Source: Kmv34 sp964524965
GTDB lineage: Bacteria; Aerophobota; Aerophobia; Aerophobales; B3-G15
Direction of reading: 5' to 3'
Assembly: GCA_964524965.1 (NCBI GenBank)
Contig: CAZGDY010000002.1
Location: forward strand, 1-46,586
DNA length: 46,586 bases
The position numbers were made by a program, and so were the translations under genes. The notes under the pieces were generated by a model, which saw only the letters and a list, made by a program, of their open reading frames with translations, had not been told where the DNA came from and searched no databases. Positions 1-7,491 of the stretch are shown piece by piece (the first letter of the stretch is position 1; each line of letters begins with the position of its first letter).

Positions 1-2
1 TG

Positions 3-362
3 CAGATTTACAAGTGTGAGGTGTGCGGCAATATAGTTGAAGTTCTCCATGCAGGAAAAGGTCAACTTGTTTGTTGCGGGCAACCCATGACCCTCATGAA
101 AGAACAAACCCAGGAACAGGGAAAAGAAAAACATCTTCCTATTATGGAAAAGACAGCCTCTGGAATTAAGGTAAAGGTAGGTTCGGTCCCTCACCCCATG
201 GAAGAGAAACACTACATTGAGTGGGTTCAAATTATCACCAATGGGGAAACCTGGCGTAAATTTCTTTCTCCCGGTGATCCCCCAGAAGCAGAGTTTGCGA
301 TGAGAAAAAAGGCAAAAGCTGTTCGCGAGTATTGTAATATCCATGGTCTATGGAAGGCATAG
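3..362 (+). CDS. dfx: Desulfoferrodoxin (superoxide reductase), 5'-truncated by the window edge
   Basis: It reduces superoxide to peroxide without making oxygen, taking electrons from rubredoxin in the cytoplasm. The reading frame is open back to base 3 and reads QIYKCEVCGNIVEVLH, so translation begins before the window. The GTG at 21 would cut through the first metal site and is not the real start. The N-terminal desulforedoxin-type site shows CEVC and a later CC pair. The C-terminal neelaredoxin-type iron site shows HPMEEKHYIEWV and a closing CNIHGLW that carries the Cys and His ligands. About 119 residues are visible, against roughly 125 for the family. Family assignment is secure; only the first few residues are missing. 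It converges with the ferritin-like gene on the other strand. Confidence 0.93.
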   Translation, partial: QIYKCEVCGNIVEVLHAGKGQLVCCGQPMTLMKEQTQEQGKEKHLPIMEKTASGIKVKVGSVPHPMEEKHYIEWVQIITNGETWRKFLSPGDPPEAEFAMRKKAKAVREYCNIHGLWKA

Positions 363-575
363 CCAAACAGATCCTTAGTTAGAATAAGGATTAAAGAGGC
401 GTTGGATCTTAATTCAAAGAGGATTTTATAGCTCTTAATCAAAATGAAGTGAAAGAAAAAGCTTTTTCCCGAGGATGTATAAGAGGAGTCGTCCGGGAAG
501 AAAATAGTAAAAAATGAAAAGAGCGCCACTCACTAATTATTAAAGACACATGCTCTGGATTTTCTAACGGCTGTA
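363..575. other. Non-coding gap between convergent genes
   Basis: Both flanking genes end here. I see no convincing terminator hairpin with a T-run, no RNA gene and no plausible ORF; the ORF on the minus strand across this gap is antisense to the desulfoferrodoxin 3' end and resembles nothing. Confidence 0.5.
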
Positions 576-1049
576 TCAAGCAGTTTTCAATTGATAAAGT
601 TTTGTAAGGTGCTTTTTTTCTTCATCTATTAATCTATCTATTGTTTCATGAGTCTCTCCTTTTATCAGATTCTTCATCTCCTGGTAAAACAAAATGGAGT
701 CTTTTTCAAACCCGATTCCCGCCTCAATAGCTTCCCTTTCGTCTTTACTCTTCCGGGCTACTTCCTCTCCCATTTTCTCTTCGGTGAACACATAGTTTTC
801 CGAGAGGGCTTTGAGATAAGCAAAATAATCTTCAGGATAGGACTCGAGAGGCTCATATTTTTCAACCCCGGAAAGGATTTCTTTAAATACTTTTATGTGC
901 TTTTCCTCTTCGCTCTCTAAAAATAGGAATGCTTCTTTTACTTTTTCTGTTTTTGCCAATTTAGTCACCCTAGAATAAAAATCCTTACCGTTTTTCTCTA
1001 TTTGGATACCCATTTGAACCACTTCACTAACTGAGAAAAATCTTCCCAT
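576..1049 (-). CDS. Ferritin-like / rubrerythrin-type diiron protein
   Basis: A 157-residue protein, helical throughout, with the spaced Glu and EExxH-type motifs of the ferritin-like superfamily: EKNGKDFY near residue 20, ESEEEKHIKVF near 50, EKDSILFYQEM near 120, DEEKKHLTKL near 145. These would bind a diiron centre in a four-helix bundle. It lacks the rubredoxin domain of classical rubrerythrin, so the electron donor is separate. Its likely role is peroxide or iron handling in an anaerobe, fitting the neighbouring superoxide reductase. I place the start at the ATG at 1049: AGGAGG lies 5 bases upstream. The ATG 18 bases further out would put that SD inside the gene. Confidence 0.8.
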   Translation of the reverse strand: MGRFFSVSEVVQMGIQIEKNGKDFYSRVTKLAKTEKVKEAFLFLESEEEKHIKVFKEILSGVEKYEPLESYPEDYFAYLKALSENYVFTEEKMGEEVARKSKDEREAIEAGIGFEKDSILFYQEMKNLIKGETHETIDRLIDEEKKHLTKLYQLKTA

Positions 1050-1096
1050 TCTATCCTCCTTTTTCATAGCAGCTTAGTTTATATAAAAGACTAAAT

Positions 1097-1126
1097 ATAG
1101 TATGAACACATTGAAGATTCTGTCAA
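1097..1126 (-). promoter_or_regulatory. Promoter of the ferritin-like gene
   Basis: On the minus strand TTGACA (1121-1126) is followed after 18 bases by TACTAT (1097-1102). The predicted leader is about 40 bases to the ATG at 1049. The -35 is a perfect match and the -10 matches four of six positions. Confidence 0.5.
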
Positions 1127-1322
1127 CTTTAGCTCTAATCAAAGAAAATTCTTATATTTCCTACTTCTTGTCAAATTCTGCAGCTAATTTTCTCTCAAAA
1201 AAAACCTTTTTCTTTCCCTGGTATATTCCCGATAGGATTTTCTAAATATTTTCCATAATTTCTATCGTTACACCTGGAAGATTATTATCCTTACTCTGAA
1301 AAGGCCTCTTAGTAAAACTCTC

Positions 1323-1350
1323 TTGACCTGCAACAAGAATTTACTAAGAT
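1323..1350 (+). promoter_or_regulatory. Possible promoter of the sulfur-transfer cluster
   Basis: TTGACC (1323-1328), a 16-base spacer, then TAAGAT (1345-1350). It lies about 40 bases before the preferred tusA start at 1389 and is the only promoter-like element I see before this four-gene group. Confidence 0.4.
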
Positions 1351-1388
1351 TGAATATGAATAAGTTTATGATGTTTTTGGGAGCAGAT

Positions 1389-1622
1389 ATGAACAAAAAA
1401 ACTGTCAGGGTAGTTGACTGTCTAAATGACAATTGTCCCATGCCCCTAGTCAAGACCAGGGATGCCATAATGAAAGCTAAGCAAGGAGATGTGATTAAGG
1501 TAGTTGGCACCCATGGACAGTCTTTCGAAGAGGTACCCCTGGCACTGGAAGCGATGGGAAAAAAAATTCTCGAGAGAAGTAAGGATAGCGAAGAGAAATG
1601 GTACATCGTTTTTGTGGTCTGA
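1389..1622 (+). CDS. tusA: TusA/SirA-family sulfur carrier protein
   Basis: A 77-residue TusA-type protein that would carry sulfur as a cysteine persulfide between donor and acceptor proteins in the cytoplasm. It shows the family CPxP motif, DNCPMPLV, with the sulfur-accepting residue at Cys16. A second cysteine at 11 is less usual. Length and the LALEAMGKKIL helix fit the fold. I chose the ATG at 1389: GGGAG lies 5 bases before it and the protein then has family length. Longer starts at 1323 or 1353 add a tail without a family counterpart and run into the promoter. It is followed by a DsrE-like protein, a NifS/IscS homologue and IscU, which suggests persulfide delivery to Fe-S assembly. Confidence 0.82.
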   Translation: MNKKTVRVVDCLNDNCPMPLVKTRDAIMKAKQGDVIKVVGTHGQSFEEVPLALEAMGKKILERSKDSEEKWYIVFVV

Positions 1623-1793
1623 GAGAGCTAGTGAAAGGATTCTATTCAGACTTCTTAACCCTTTTTTCACCTGGTCAGGGAAATAGTTAAGAGACTAAAA
1701 GGCAAAAACGCCAGAGCGTATGCTTCCTTATGTGCCGGAAAGATGGTAATAACCCTTACGAGAGGGGTGTTAACGGTATTGGAGGGTTAGACT
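1623..1793 (+). other. 171-base gap between tusA and the DsrE-like gene
   Basis: GC-richer than its surroundings, with short complementary runs (TAACCC near 1747 against GGGGTGTTA near 1763) that may fold. I cannot match it to a known riboswitch and see no promoter, so the genes on either side may be co-transcribed. Confidence 0.3.
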
Positions 1794-2216
1794 ATGAAGG
1801 AGAAAAAAGCAACTATTATTGTACACAGTGGAGATTTTGATAAGGTTATGAGTGCTTTAATAGTTGGCAATGGGTTTCTTTCCATGGGGATATCGGTAAG
1901 TATGTTTTTCACCTTCTGGGGGCTGAGAACTCTGAGAAAAAATGGTTTTAAAAAAAGTCCTCTTTCTAAGATGAATCTTTTCGGTCTGGGAAAAATGATG
2001 ATAAAGACCAAGATGAAAAAATATAACGTTGCTTCTTTGGAAACACTAGCAGAAAGCTTTATAAAACTTGGGGGAAAGATTATCGCCTGTACTATGACTA
2101 TGGAGCTAATGGGCTTAGAAAAAAAAGACTTGCGGGAAGATTTAGTCACTGAATATGGAACAGTGGGTAAATATTGTTACCTGACTAAGGATGCAACTAT
2201 TACTCTTTTTATCTGA
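1794..2216 (+). CDS. DsrE/DsrF-like (DsrE2-type) sulfur-trafficking protein
   Basis: A 140-residue protein with the DsrE-like alpha/beta fold pattern: an opening beta strand ATIIVHSGDFDKVMSAL, a glycine-rich turn NGFLSMGISVSMFFTFWG, and the cysteine motif IIACTMTMELMG near residues 96-107. Cys99 aligns with the cysteine that carries persulfide in this family; Cys128 is another candidate. The long middle insert FGLGKMMIKTKMKKYNV is typical of the DsrE2 branch often found beside TusA. It probably relays sulfur between a membrane or protein donor and TusA. AGGG precedes the start by about 9 bases. The next gene begins 11 bases after the stop, so the two are almost certainly co-transcribed. Confidence 0.75.
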   Translation: MKEKKATIIVHSGDFDKVMSALIVGNGFLSMGISVSMFFTFWGLRTLRKNGFKKSPLSKMNLFGLGKMMIKTKMKKYNVASLETLAESFIKLGGKIIACTMTMELMGLEKKDLREDLVTEYGTVGKYCYLTKDATITLFI

Positions 2217-2227
2217 GGAGAAACCTC

Positions 2228-3403
2228 ATGGAAATCAGAAAAGTTTATCTTGACAATAATGCCACCACCCGGGTAGATGATGCGGTGGTAGATTATATGA
2301 ACACCTTTCACCTCTGGAATTATGCTGTTGCTTCCTCTCAGTTTTCTCACACTCCCGGAATTATGGCCAAGGAAGCGGTAGAGAAAACCAGAATCATCTT
2401 AGCCGAAAAAATTAACGCCACGCCAGATGAAATCATATTTACTTCAGGAGCTACTGAATCAAATAATCTTGCTTTAAAGGGCGTCGCTGCTGCTGCCAAA
2501 AAGGGAAAGAGAAATAAAATAATAATTTCCCCAATAGAAGAATTATCAGTTCTTAATACCGCTAAGGCTTTGGCAAAATCTGGGTTCCAAATAGAGTACC
2601 TGAATGTAGACGATGAAGGCTTTGTTGATATCGACCATTTACGCTCTCTCCTGGACCATAAGACACTCCTGGTAAGTATTATGTATGCCAACCACGAAGT
2701 AGGAACGATTCAGGATATCAAACTCATATCAAATATCGTACATCAGTACGGAGCTTACCTACACACTGATGCTGCTGTGGCATTTTTACAGGTAGATATT
2801 GACGTGGCTAAGGAGAACATTGATTTAATGAGTCTCACTGCCCACACGGTTTATGGACCAAAAGGAGTTGGGGCTCTTTTCTGGAAAAAAGGAACCCGAA
2901 TAAAAAGAATTATGGAAGGTGGATTCCAAGAATTCAATTTGAGACCAGGAACAGAAAATGTTGCCGGTATTGCCGGTTTAGGTAAAGCAATAGAGGTTTT
3001 TTCTAAAAAAGATCTTGTGCGAGTAAGAGAGCTTAGAGATTATCTTTGCCATGAACTGAAGGCAAATATTAAAGGAGTCTCGCTTAACGGCGCCTCAGAC
3101 TTCAAACAAAGAATCCCCAATAATTTGAATCTTTCCTTTCAGTACGTGGAAGGGGAATCAGTTATTTTACACCTTGATATGCGAGGCATCGCTGTAATTA
3201 CAGGGTCTGCCTGTTTTTCCCGGGCTCTTCAGGCCAGCCATGTCTTACTGGCCATGGGTTTTTCCCATGAAAGAGCTCACGGCTCAATAAGGTTTTCTCT
3301 AAGTAAATACCTGAACAAAGAAGATATGGAATACACAGTGGAAAATGTGAAAGAAGTAATTGAGAAACTCAGAGAAATGAGTCCTTTGTCTAAGAACGAA
3401 TAA
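2228..3403 (+). CDS. NifS/IscS homologue lacking the PLP lysine (degenerate cysteine desulfurase)
   Basis: A 391-residue class V aminotransferase-fold protein that aligns end to end with NifS/IscS: YLDNNATT at 7, FTSGATESNNLALKG at 71, HTDA at 179, YGPKGVGAL at 209, RPGTEN at 239, GSACFS at 326, IRFSLS near 357. The persulfide cysteine is present (Cys329). The Schiff-base lysine is not: the motif reads SLTAHTVYGPKG, with Thr207 (ACG) at E. coli IscS Lys206. The residues matching PLP contacts His104, Asn155 and Gln183 are Glu105, His156 and Val184. Only the Asp partner of the pyridine nitrogen remains (Asp181). It is therefore unlikely to be a PLP desulfurase. A comparable lysine-less IscS is known from Archaeoglobus fulgidus, where it was reported to lend a cysteine ligand to a cluster on IscU. 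The SD is GAGGAG; iscU follows after 12 bases. Confidence 0.88.
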   Translation: MEIRKVYLDNNATTRVDDAVVDYMNTFHLWNYAVASSQFSHTPGIMAKEAVEKTRIILAEKINATPDEIIFTSGATESNNLALKGVAAAAKKGKRNKIIISPIEELSVLNTAKALAKSGFQIEYLNVDDEGFVDIDHLRSLLDHKTLLVSIMYANHEVGTIQDIKLISNIVHQYGAYLHTDAAVAFLQVDIDVAKENIDLMSLTAHTVYGPKGVGALFWKKGTRIKRIMEGGFQEFNLRPGTENVAGIAGLGKAIEVFSKKDLVRVRELRDYLCHELKANIKGVSLNGASDFKQRIPNNLNLSFQYVEGESVILHLDMRGIAVITGSACFSRALQASHVLLAMGFSHERAHGSIRFSLSKYLNKEDMEYTVENVKEVIEKLREMSPLSKNE

Positions 3404-3415
3404 GGAGGGGGAATA

Positions 3416-4075
3416 ATGTCCTTACCATATTCAGAGAAAGTTATAGAATATTTCAGGCACCCAAAAAACGTGGGAGAAATAGACAATCCTGATGCCAGTG
3501 CCACCGAAGGTTCCCCGGCTTGCGGTGACATGGTGAAATTGTCTTTAAAAATCAACCCTGAAACAAAAATCATAGATGACATTAAATTCAAATCCTACGG
3601 GTGTGCCTCCAATATTGCTACTGCTTCCATCCTAACCGAACTTGCCAAAGGAAAAACCATCAATGAGGCTAAAAAGATTACCTGGAAAAAGGCGTCTGAG
3701 AATCTTGGTGGTTTACCACCGGTAAAAGTTCATTGTGCGGTTTTAGCAGTTGGTGCTCTGAAAAAGGCTATTGAAAACTACGAACACCAGCAAGGACTGG
3801 TAAAAAATAAGGTACCTACTGACGATAAGATAATTCAAAAGCGCCTAAAACATGTCGTCAACCCCCTCACTGGACTGCACGTCTTACGAGCAAATTTTGT
3901 CAGGGATTTCGAAATAAAAAATGGCTTAATTAAAATCTATCTCACCCTTCCAAGTGACCATCAATTTGCCCAAAATATGAGAGAAACAATCAAGGAAAGA
4001 CTGGAGCCTCTGTGGGATATTAAAGAGGTCAAAGTGATCTTCGAGAACCAGGAAGACCAGGCTGATAAGATGTGA
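3416..4075 (+). CDS. iscU: IscU-type Fe-S scaffold fused to a MIP18/DUF59 domain
   Basis: A 219-residue, two-domain protein. Residues 1-125 are an IscU/NifU-N scaffold with the three cluster cysteines, Cys36 (ACGDMVK), Cys63 (YGCASNIATAS) and Cys107 (VHCAVLA), plus the stabilising Asp38. Residues about 142-210 read KHVVNPLTGLHVLRANFVRDFEI and later KEVKVIF, the pattern of the MIP18/DUF59 domain seen in PaaD, SufT and the N-terminus of Mrp/ApbC. The cysteine often present there (SPGCP region) is replaced by LPSDHQ. IscU builds clusters in the cytoplasm; MIP18-type domains act in cluster maturation, so the fusion may combine assembly and hand-off. AAGGAGG lies 7 bases upstream. It closes the sulfur cluster. 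Confidence 0.85.
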   Translation: MSLPYSEKVIEYFRHPKNVGEIDNPDASATEGSPACGDMVKLSLKINPETKIIDDIKFKSYGCASNIATASILTELAKGKTINEAKKITWKKASENLGGLPPVKVHCAVLAVGALKKAIENYEHQQGLVKNKVPTDDKIIQKRLKHVVNPLTGLHVLRANFVRDFEIKNGLIKIYLTLPSDHQFAQNMRETIKERLEPLWDIKEVKVIFENQEDQADKM

Positions 4076-4217
4076 GAAGGAATGATGAAACTTATCAACC
4101 AAACTCCCAATCCCCCAACTTCACTCGTGTATCTAAGACCGTTCCTCTTTCATCTTCTGATGAAAAACAGCAGGAGAAAGAATTTTGAGTTAATTCTCTA
4201 TCCCCGTATCCCCGGTG

Positions 4218-5081
4218 TTAACTTTTTTTTGAATCAATTAATCCCTGTAGTTTCGCAAGATTAAGTTCTTTTTTGTATAAAGGGTTTTCCCCTTCTTGAT
4301 AAACACCTACATTATCTTTAAAGGGTGATCTATGCGCATTCAAATACAGAACACCTAAGGGAAACTTTCCTTCCTCCGTTGCCCTTCTAAAAGCTTGTTC
4401 TCTGTTTGTTGGATCGTAAGATTCTTCAAGATAGTAAGTATTTTTCTTGAACCACTGGTAAGTATTTACTTTATTGTAAGTGACGCAAGGCTGAAGCGTA
4501 TCTACAAGAGCAAAACCCCTATGTTGGATGGCTCTCTTCATAATTTTGATCGTTTCTTTCTCATCTCCACAATAAGCTCTCGCCACAAAAGACGCATTGA
4601 GGGAAATCGCAACTGCCAGAGGGTTAAAAGGCTCAAGAGCTACGCCTTGCACCTGCACAGGGGTTTTAAATTCGCGCTGGCTAGTGGGAGATGCCTGCCC
4701 CTTAGTTAGACCATAAACCATGTTGTTATGAACAATCATAGTAATATCTACATTTCTCCGAATTGCATATAAGAAGTGATTTCCTCCCTCCGCATACATG
4801 CAACCGTCACCACTTTCAGCTATTACCATAAGTTGAGAATTAGCAAGCTTTATGGCAGTTGCTACCGGCAAAGATCGTCCGTGCAATCCGTTGAACACGT
4901 TGGTCTTCAAATACTGAGGAATTTTCGCTGCTTGCCCTATTCCTGATACCAAGACCAGGTTCTCTGGAGGTATATTTAAATCTCCAAGAGTTTGTTTGAG
5001 TATTTTAAGAATAAGAAAGTTACCGCACCCAGGACACCAGGCGATATCAGCATCATTCATATCAAAAATTCTTGCATCCAT
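4218..5081 (-). CDS. korB: 2-oxoacid:ferredoxin oxidoreductase, beta subunit
   Basis: The thiamine-pyrophosphate subunit of an enzyme that interconverts a 2-oxoacid plus CoA with acyl-CoA and CO2, exchanging electrons with ferredoxin. Visible features are CPGCG at 16-20 (Fe-S ligands), GIGQAAKIP with NGLHGRSLPVATAIKLA, and the TPP/Mg motif GDG at 91-93 with NN at 119-120 followed by YGLTKGQ. The 287-residue length is normal. The YGLTKGQASPTS stretch is typical of 2-oxoglutarate-type enzymes, but the substrate (2-oxoglutarate or branched-chain oxoacid) is not proven. The SD GGAGG sits 9 bases upstream, 3 bases after korA, so the two are translated together. Confidence 0.88.
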   Translation of the reverse strand: MDARIFDMNDADIAWCPGCGNFLILKILKQTLGDLNIPPENLVLVSGIGQAAKIPQYLKTNVFNGLHGRSLPVATAIKLANSQLMVIAESGDGCMYAEGGNHFLYAIRRNVDITMIVHNNMVYGLTKGQASPTSQREFKTPVQVQGVALEPFNPLAVAISLNASFVARAYCGDEKETIKIMKRAIQHRGFALVDTLQPCVTYNKVNTYQWFKKNTYYLEESYDPTNREQAFRRATEEGKFPLGVLYLNAHRSPFKDNVGVYQEGENPLYKKELNLAKLQGLIDSKKS

Positions 5082-5084
5082 GGG

Positions 5085-6821
5085 TCATTCCTCCTTTTCC
5101 AGTAGCTCTTTTACACCTTTCAATATCTCCTCCACTGAAAACGGAAGACCGTTATATTTCAGAATTCTTTTTCGAATCTCACAACCTGAAAAATGCTCTA
5201 CCAGATTACCAAATTGTGATGTTGCATTGTTCTCCACAACTATGCAACGCTTTGCCTTACGAAGGTATTCGACGACAGAAGAAGACAGTGGATATACTTG
5301 TCTAAAATGAAGAAAGGAAACATCCTCCCTCGCCAAGAGAGACAATGCTTCCTTAATTGCAGCCCGGGTTGAACCCCATCCCAAAATGAGAGTTGTGTAA
5401 TTATTACCACCTATCAGCTCTGGTGAAATAGTATCTTCTTTGATAAGATTCAACTTACGCAATCTTTTCTCCACCATTTTTATTCTGACATCAGAGTCTT
5501 CTGTAATATGTCCTTCTTCATCGTGCTCATCGCTGTCCACCACCACCAGGCCATCACCAAATCCGGGGACACCCCGGGGAGAGATGCCATCTTCAGTGAT
5601 TCTGTACCTCTTGTAGCCTTTTTCCGTCTTAATAATACGTTTTTCCACTTTCAACCCAGATAAATCAAGTGAAGGGAGCTGATAGGAAGAGTCAAGAAGA
5701 TACTGGTCAGTGAGAACAAAGACAGGAATTTGGTACTTATCAGCAATGTTAAACGCCTTCTGCGTAAGATAAAAGGTATCCTCTAAGCTTCCAGGCGCAA
5801 GAATAATACGCGGAAACTCACCGTGACCTGCCTTTAGCACGAAATCAAGATCCCCCTGCTCCGTCCTGGTGGGAAGTCCCGTGGCTGGTCCCGGCCTCTG
5901 ACCTATGTGTATGACTATCGGCATTTCCATAGCACCAGCTAAACTCAACCCCTCTACCATTAATGCAAAACCCCCTCCAGAAGTTGAAGCCATTGCCCTT
6001 GCCCCTGCATACCATGCGCCGATCGCCATGTTTATGGCGCTGATTTCGTCCTCTGCTTGCTCGACAAGAAGACCAAACTCTTTCCCGTGCTGAGCTAAAA
6101 ACACGGCAACTGAGGTAGCGGGGGACATAGGATAAAAGGAGACAAAATTGCAACCACCTGCAATGGCACCCAACGCAACCGCTTCTGCACCAGTGAGGAT
6201 AATTCCATCTTTGGTCTTCTCATCGACTCTTATGTCAATGTCAATTTTTCCCGAAGCAAGAAATTCTTTCCCAATATCATAACCTTTTCTTGCTGCTTCA
6301 ATATTTTTCTGAACAATATCTTTACTCTTTCTGGCAAAATAATCACGTAGGAAGTTATCCACTATTTCGGGGTTCACCCTGAAAAATCCCGAAAGCAACC
6401 CAACCCCAACTATATTGGCATAGATTTTGCTACCGACAACGGATGCAATCTTTGAGAAAGGAACGTCTATCAGAGTCCCCTTTCCTCTTTTCCCTTCTTC
6501 TAATAGACTGTCTTTTTCTGTCAAAATAATTGTTTCAGGTGATAATCTATTTTCCAGGCGAGTAATAGCAGTTCTGGTAAAAGGAACGAGTATGTCAATT
6601 CTGTCCAGAAAAGAAGCTACAGAGTGCGATGACACACGTATCTCGGTAGAATTAACACCACCCCTAATGCGGGACATAAACTCTTTTGTGGAAAAAACAT
6701 GGTAACCAGAGCGTTTTAGGACTCGAGTCAAGATATAATCAACAGTTTGAATACCCTGTCCTGCCTCACCTGCCAGAACTATTGACACGTTATCCTTGCC
6801 TTTAAATCTAAGTGGGCCCAT
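5085..6821 (-). CDS. korA: 2-oxoacid:ferredoxin oxidoreductase, fused gamma-alpha subunit
   Basis: At 578 residues this carries two subunits in one chain. Residues about 10-190 are the gamma domain (GEAGQGIQTVDYIL, then SRIRGGVNSTEIRVS), which binds CoA. Residues about 205-578 are the alpha domain (EAVALGAIAGGCNFVSFYPMSPATS, AEDEISAINMAIGA, then GQRPGPATGLPTRTEQGDL), which contacts the TPP site. This gamma-alpha fusion is common in KorA-type enzymes of anaerobes. No ferredoxin-like delta subunit lies beside it, so the Fe-S centre in KorB must deliver electrons directly to ferredoxin. The GAGGAG SD is 8 bases before the ATG, and a promoter lies just upstream. Confidence 0.88.
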   Translation of the reverse strand: MGPLRFKGKDNVSIVLAGEAGQGIQTVDYILTRVLKRSGYHVFSTKEFMSRIRGGVNSTEIRVSSHSVASFLDRIDILVPFTRTAITRLENRLSPETIILTEKDSLLEEGKRGKGTLIDVPFSKIASVVGSKIYANIVGVGLLSGFFRVNPEIVDNFLRDYFARKSKDIVQKNIEAARKGYDIGKEFLASGKIDIDIRVDEKTKDGIILTGAEAVALGAIAGGCNFVSFYPMSPATSVAVFLAQHGKEFGLLVEQAEDEISAINMAIGAWYAGARAMASTSGGGFALMVEGLSLAGAMEMPIVIHIGQRPGPATGLPTRTEQGDLDFVLKAGHGEFPRIILAPGSLEDTFYLTQKAFNIADKYQIPVFVLTDQYLLDSSYQLPSLDLSGLKVEKRIIKTEKGYKRYRITEDGISPRGVPGFGDGLVVVDSDEHDEEGHITEDSDVRIKMVEKRLRKLNLIKEDTISPELIGGNNYTTLILGWGSTRAAIKEALSLLAREDVSFLHFRQVYPLSSSVVEYLRKAKRCIVVENNATSQFGNLVEHFSGCEIRKRILKYNGLPFSVEEILKGVKELLEKEE

Positions 6822-6914
6822 ATCAGTGACTCCTCGCTCATAAAATGGATCGTGCTATGGTTCATCCCCTCATTTTTTAGTTCCAGACATTATTAATTTA
6901 TCATGATTGGTACA

Positions 6915-6942
6915 ATAATATATCATAGAAAAGGGACGTCAA
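6915..6942 (-). promoter_or_regulatory. Promoter of korA-korB
   Basis: Minus-strand TTGACG (6937-6942), 16-base spacer, TATTAT (6915-6920). It predicts a leader of about 87 bases before the korA ATG at 6821. Confidence 0.5.
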
Positions 6943-6981
6943 CTACTCGCATTAAACCATGTAAAAAAGATATCTAAAAAA

Positions 6982-7036
6982 CTAATAAGTTTTCGGTTAG
7001 TCAAAACGATTTACTTTATTTTGACTTAATTATTAG
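6982..7036. repeat. Nested inverted repeat upstream of the korA promoter
   Basis: Outer arms CTAATAA (6982-6988) and TTATTAG (7030-7036) enclose inner arms AGTCAAAA (6999-7006) and TTTTGACT (7019-7026), all perfect. The spacing between arms is uneven (10 and 3 bases), so a hairpin would carry a large bulge. It could be a regulator site for either divergent operon. Confidence 0.4.
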
Positions 7037-7327
7037 CCATTTGTAGTGAAAATGGCCCAGAAAACGAGTATTTTTCAATAAATTTCCCCTACTTTTGGAA
7101 TTGAACCAGAGTTTTTTAGAAGTCTCGGGTTAAATAATTTGACACGGGAATTCAGTTCAACAATATTTGGGTATTCATCAAAGCTTTGAGGTCAAATAAA
7201 TTCTGGTAAATTAGTAGGGAAAAATGGGGGAGGCTATTTGAACTTTCTTGGGCAAAATCATTAAATTCATTGATGTTTAAGCGATTCGAGTCCCTGGTAC
7301 CTTCTCTTCGATATTCAATCCGTGTTC

Positions 7328-7356
7328 TTGACCATAAAAATATGTAGCCGTATAAT
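7328..7356 (+). promoter_or_regulatory. Strong sigma-70-type promoter of the carbohydrate operon
   Basis: TTGACC (7328-7333), a 17-base spacer and a perfect TATAAT (7351-7356). The start would fall near 7363, leaving an untranslated leader of about 130 bases before the dehydrogenase gene. Confidence 0.7.
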
Positions 7357-7491
7357 AAATAGTATATAGATATTTACTACTATAAGCAAAAATATTAATA
7401 AAGTAAGGCATATCATTTAAAAGAAAGCATTGTATCGTATTATAGGGATAAGTACATAACCACTCTAAAGGCCTAAATTAAGGAGAACAAT

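Larger units (their letters stand above)
6822..7491. other. 670-base intergenic region between divergent operons
   Basis: AT-rich and without a credible ORF. It holds the korA promoter (6915-6942, minus), a nested inverted repeat (6982-7036) and the promoter of the carbohydrate operon (7328-7356, plus) with a roughly 130-base leader. A further weak plus-strand pair, TTGACA at 7139 and AATATT at 7162, has no gene to drive nearby. The rest, about 7040-7320, shows nothing I recognise. Confidence 0.6.

Noticed and set aside
1700..1793. Possible riboswitch between tusA and the DsrE-like gene
   Set aside because: Some complementary segments exist, but no conserved core of a known class and no terminator or sequestered SD could be shown.
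4082..4264. 60-codon plus-strand ORF after iscU
   Set aside because: No family resemblance or convincing SD, proline- and leucine-rich composition, and it runs antisense into korB.
7139..7167. TTGACA-N17-AATATT as a third promoter in the 670-base gap
   Set aside because: The -10 is poor and no gene starts within 300 bases; the pair at 7328-7356 is far better.
7281..7305. A T-loop-like GATTCGAGTCCC string suggesting a tRNA or tRNA remnant
   Set aside because: The bases that should form the T stem (AAGCG and TCCCT) do not pair, and no anticodon or acceptor stem is found around it.
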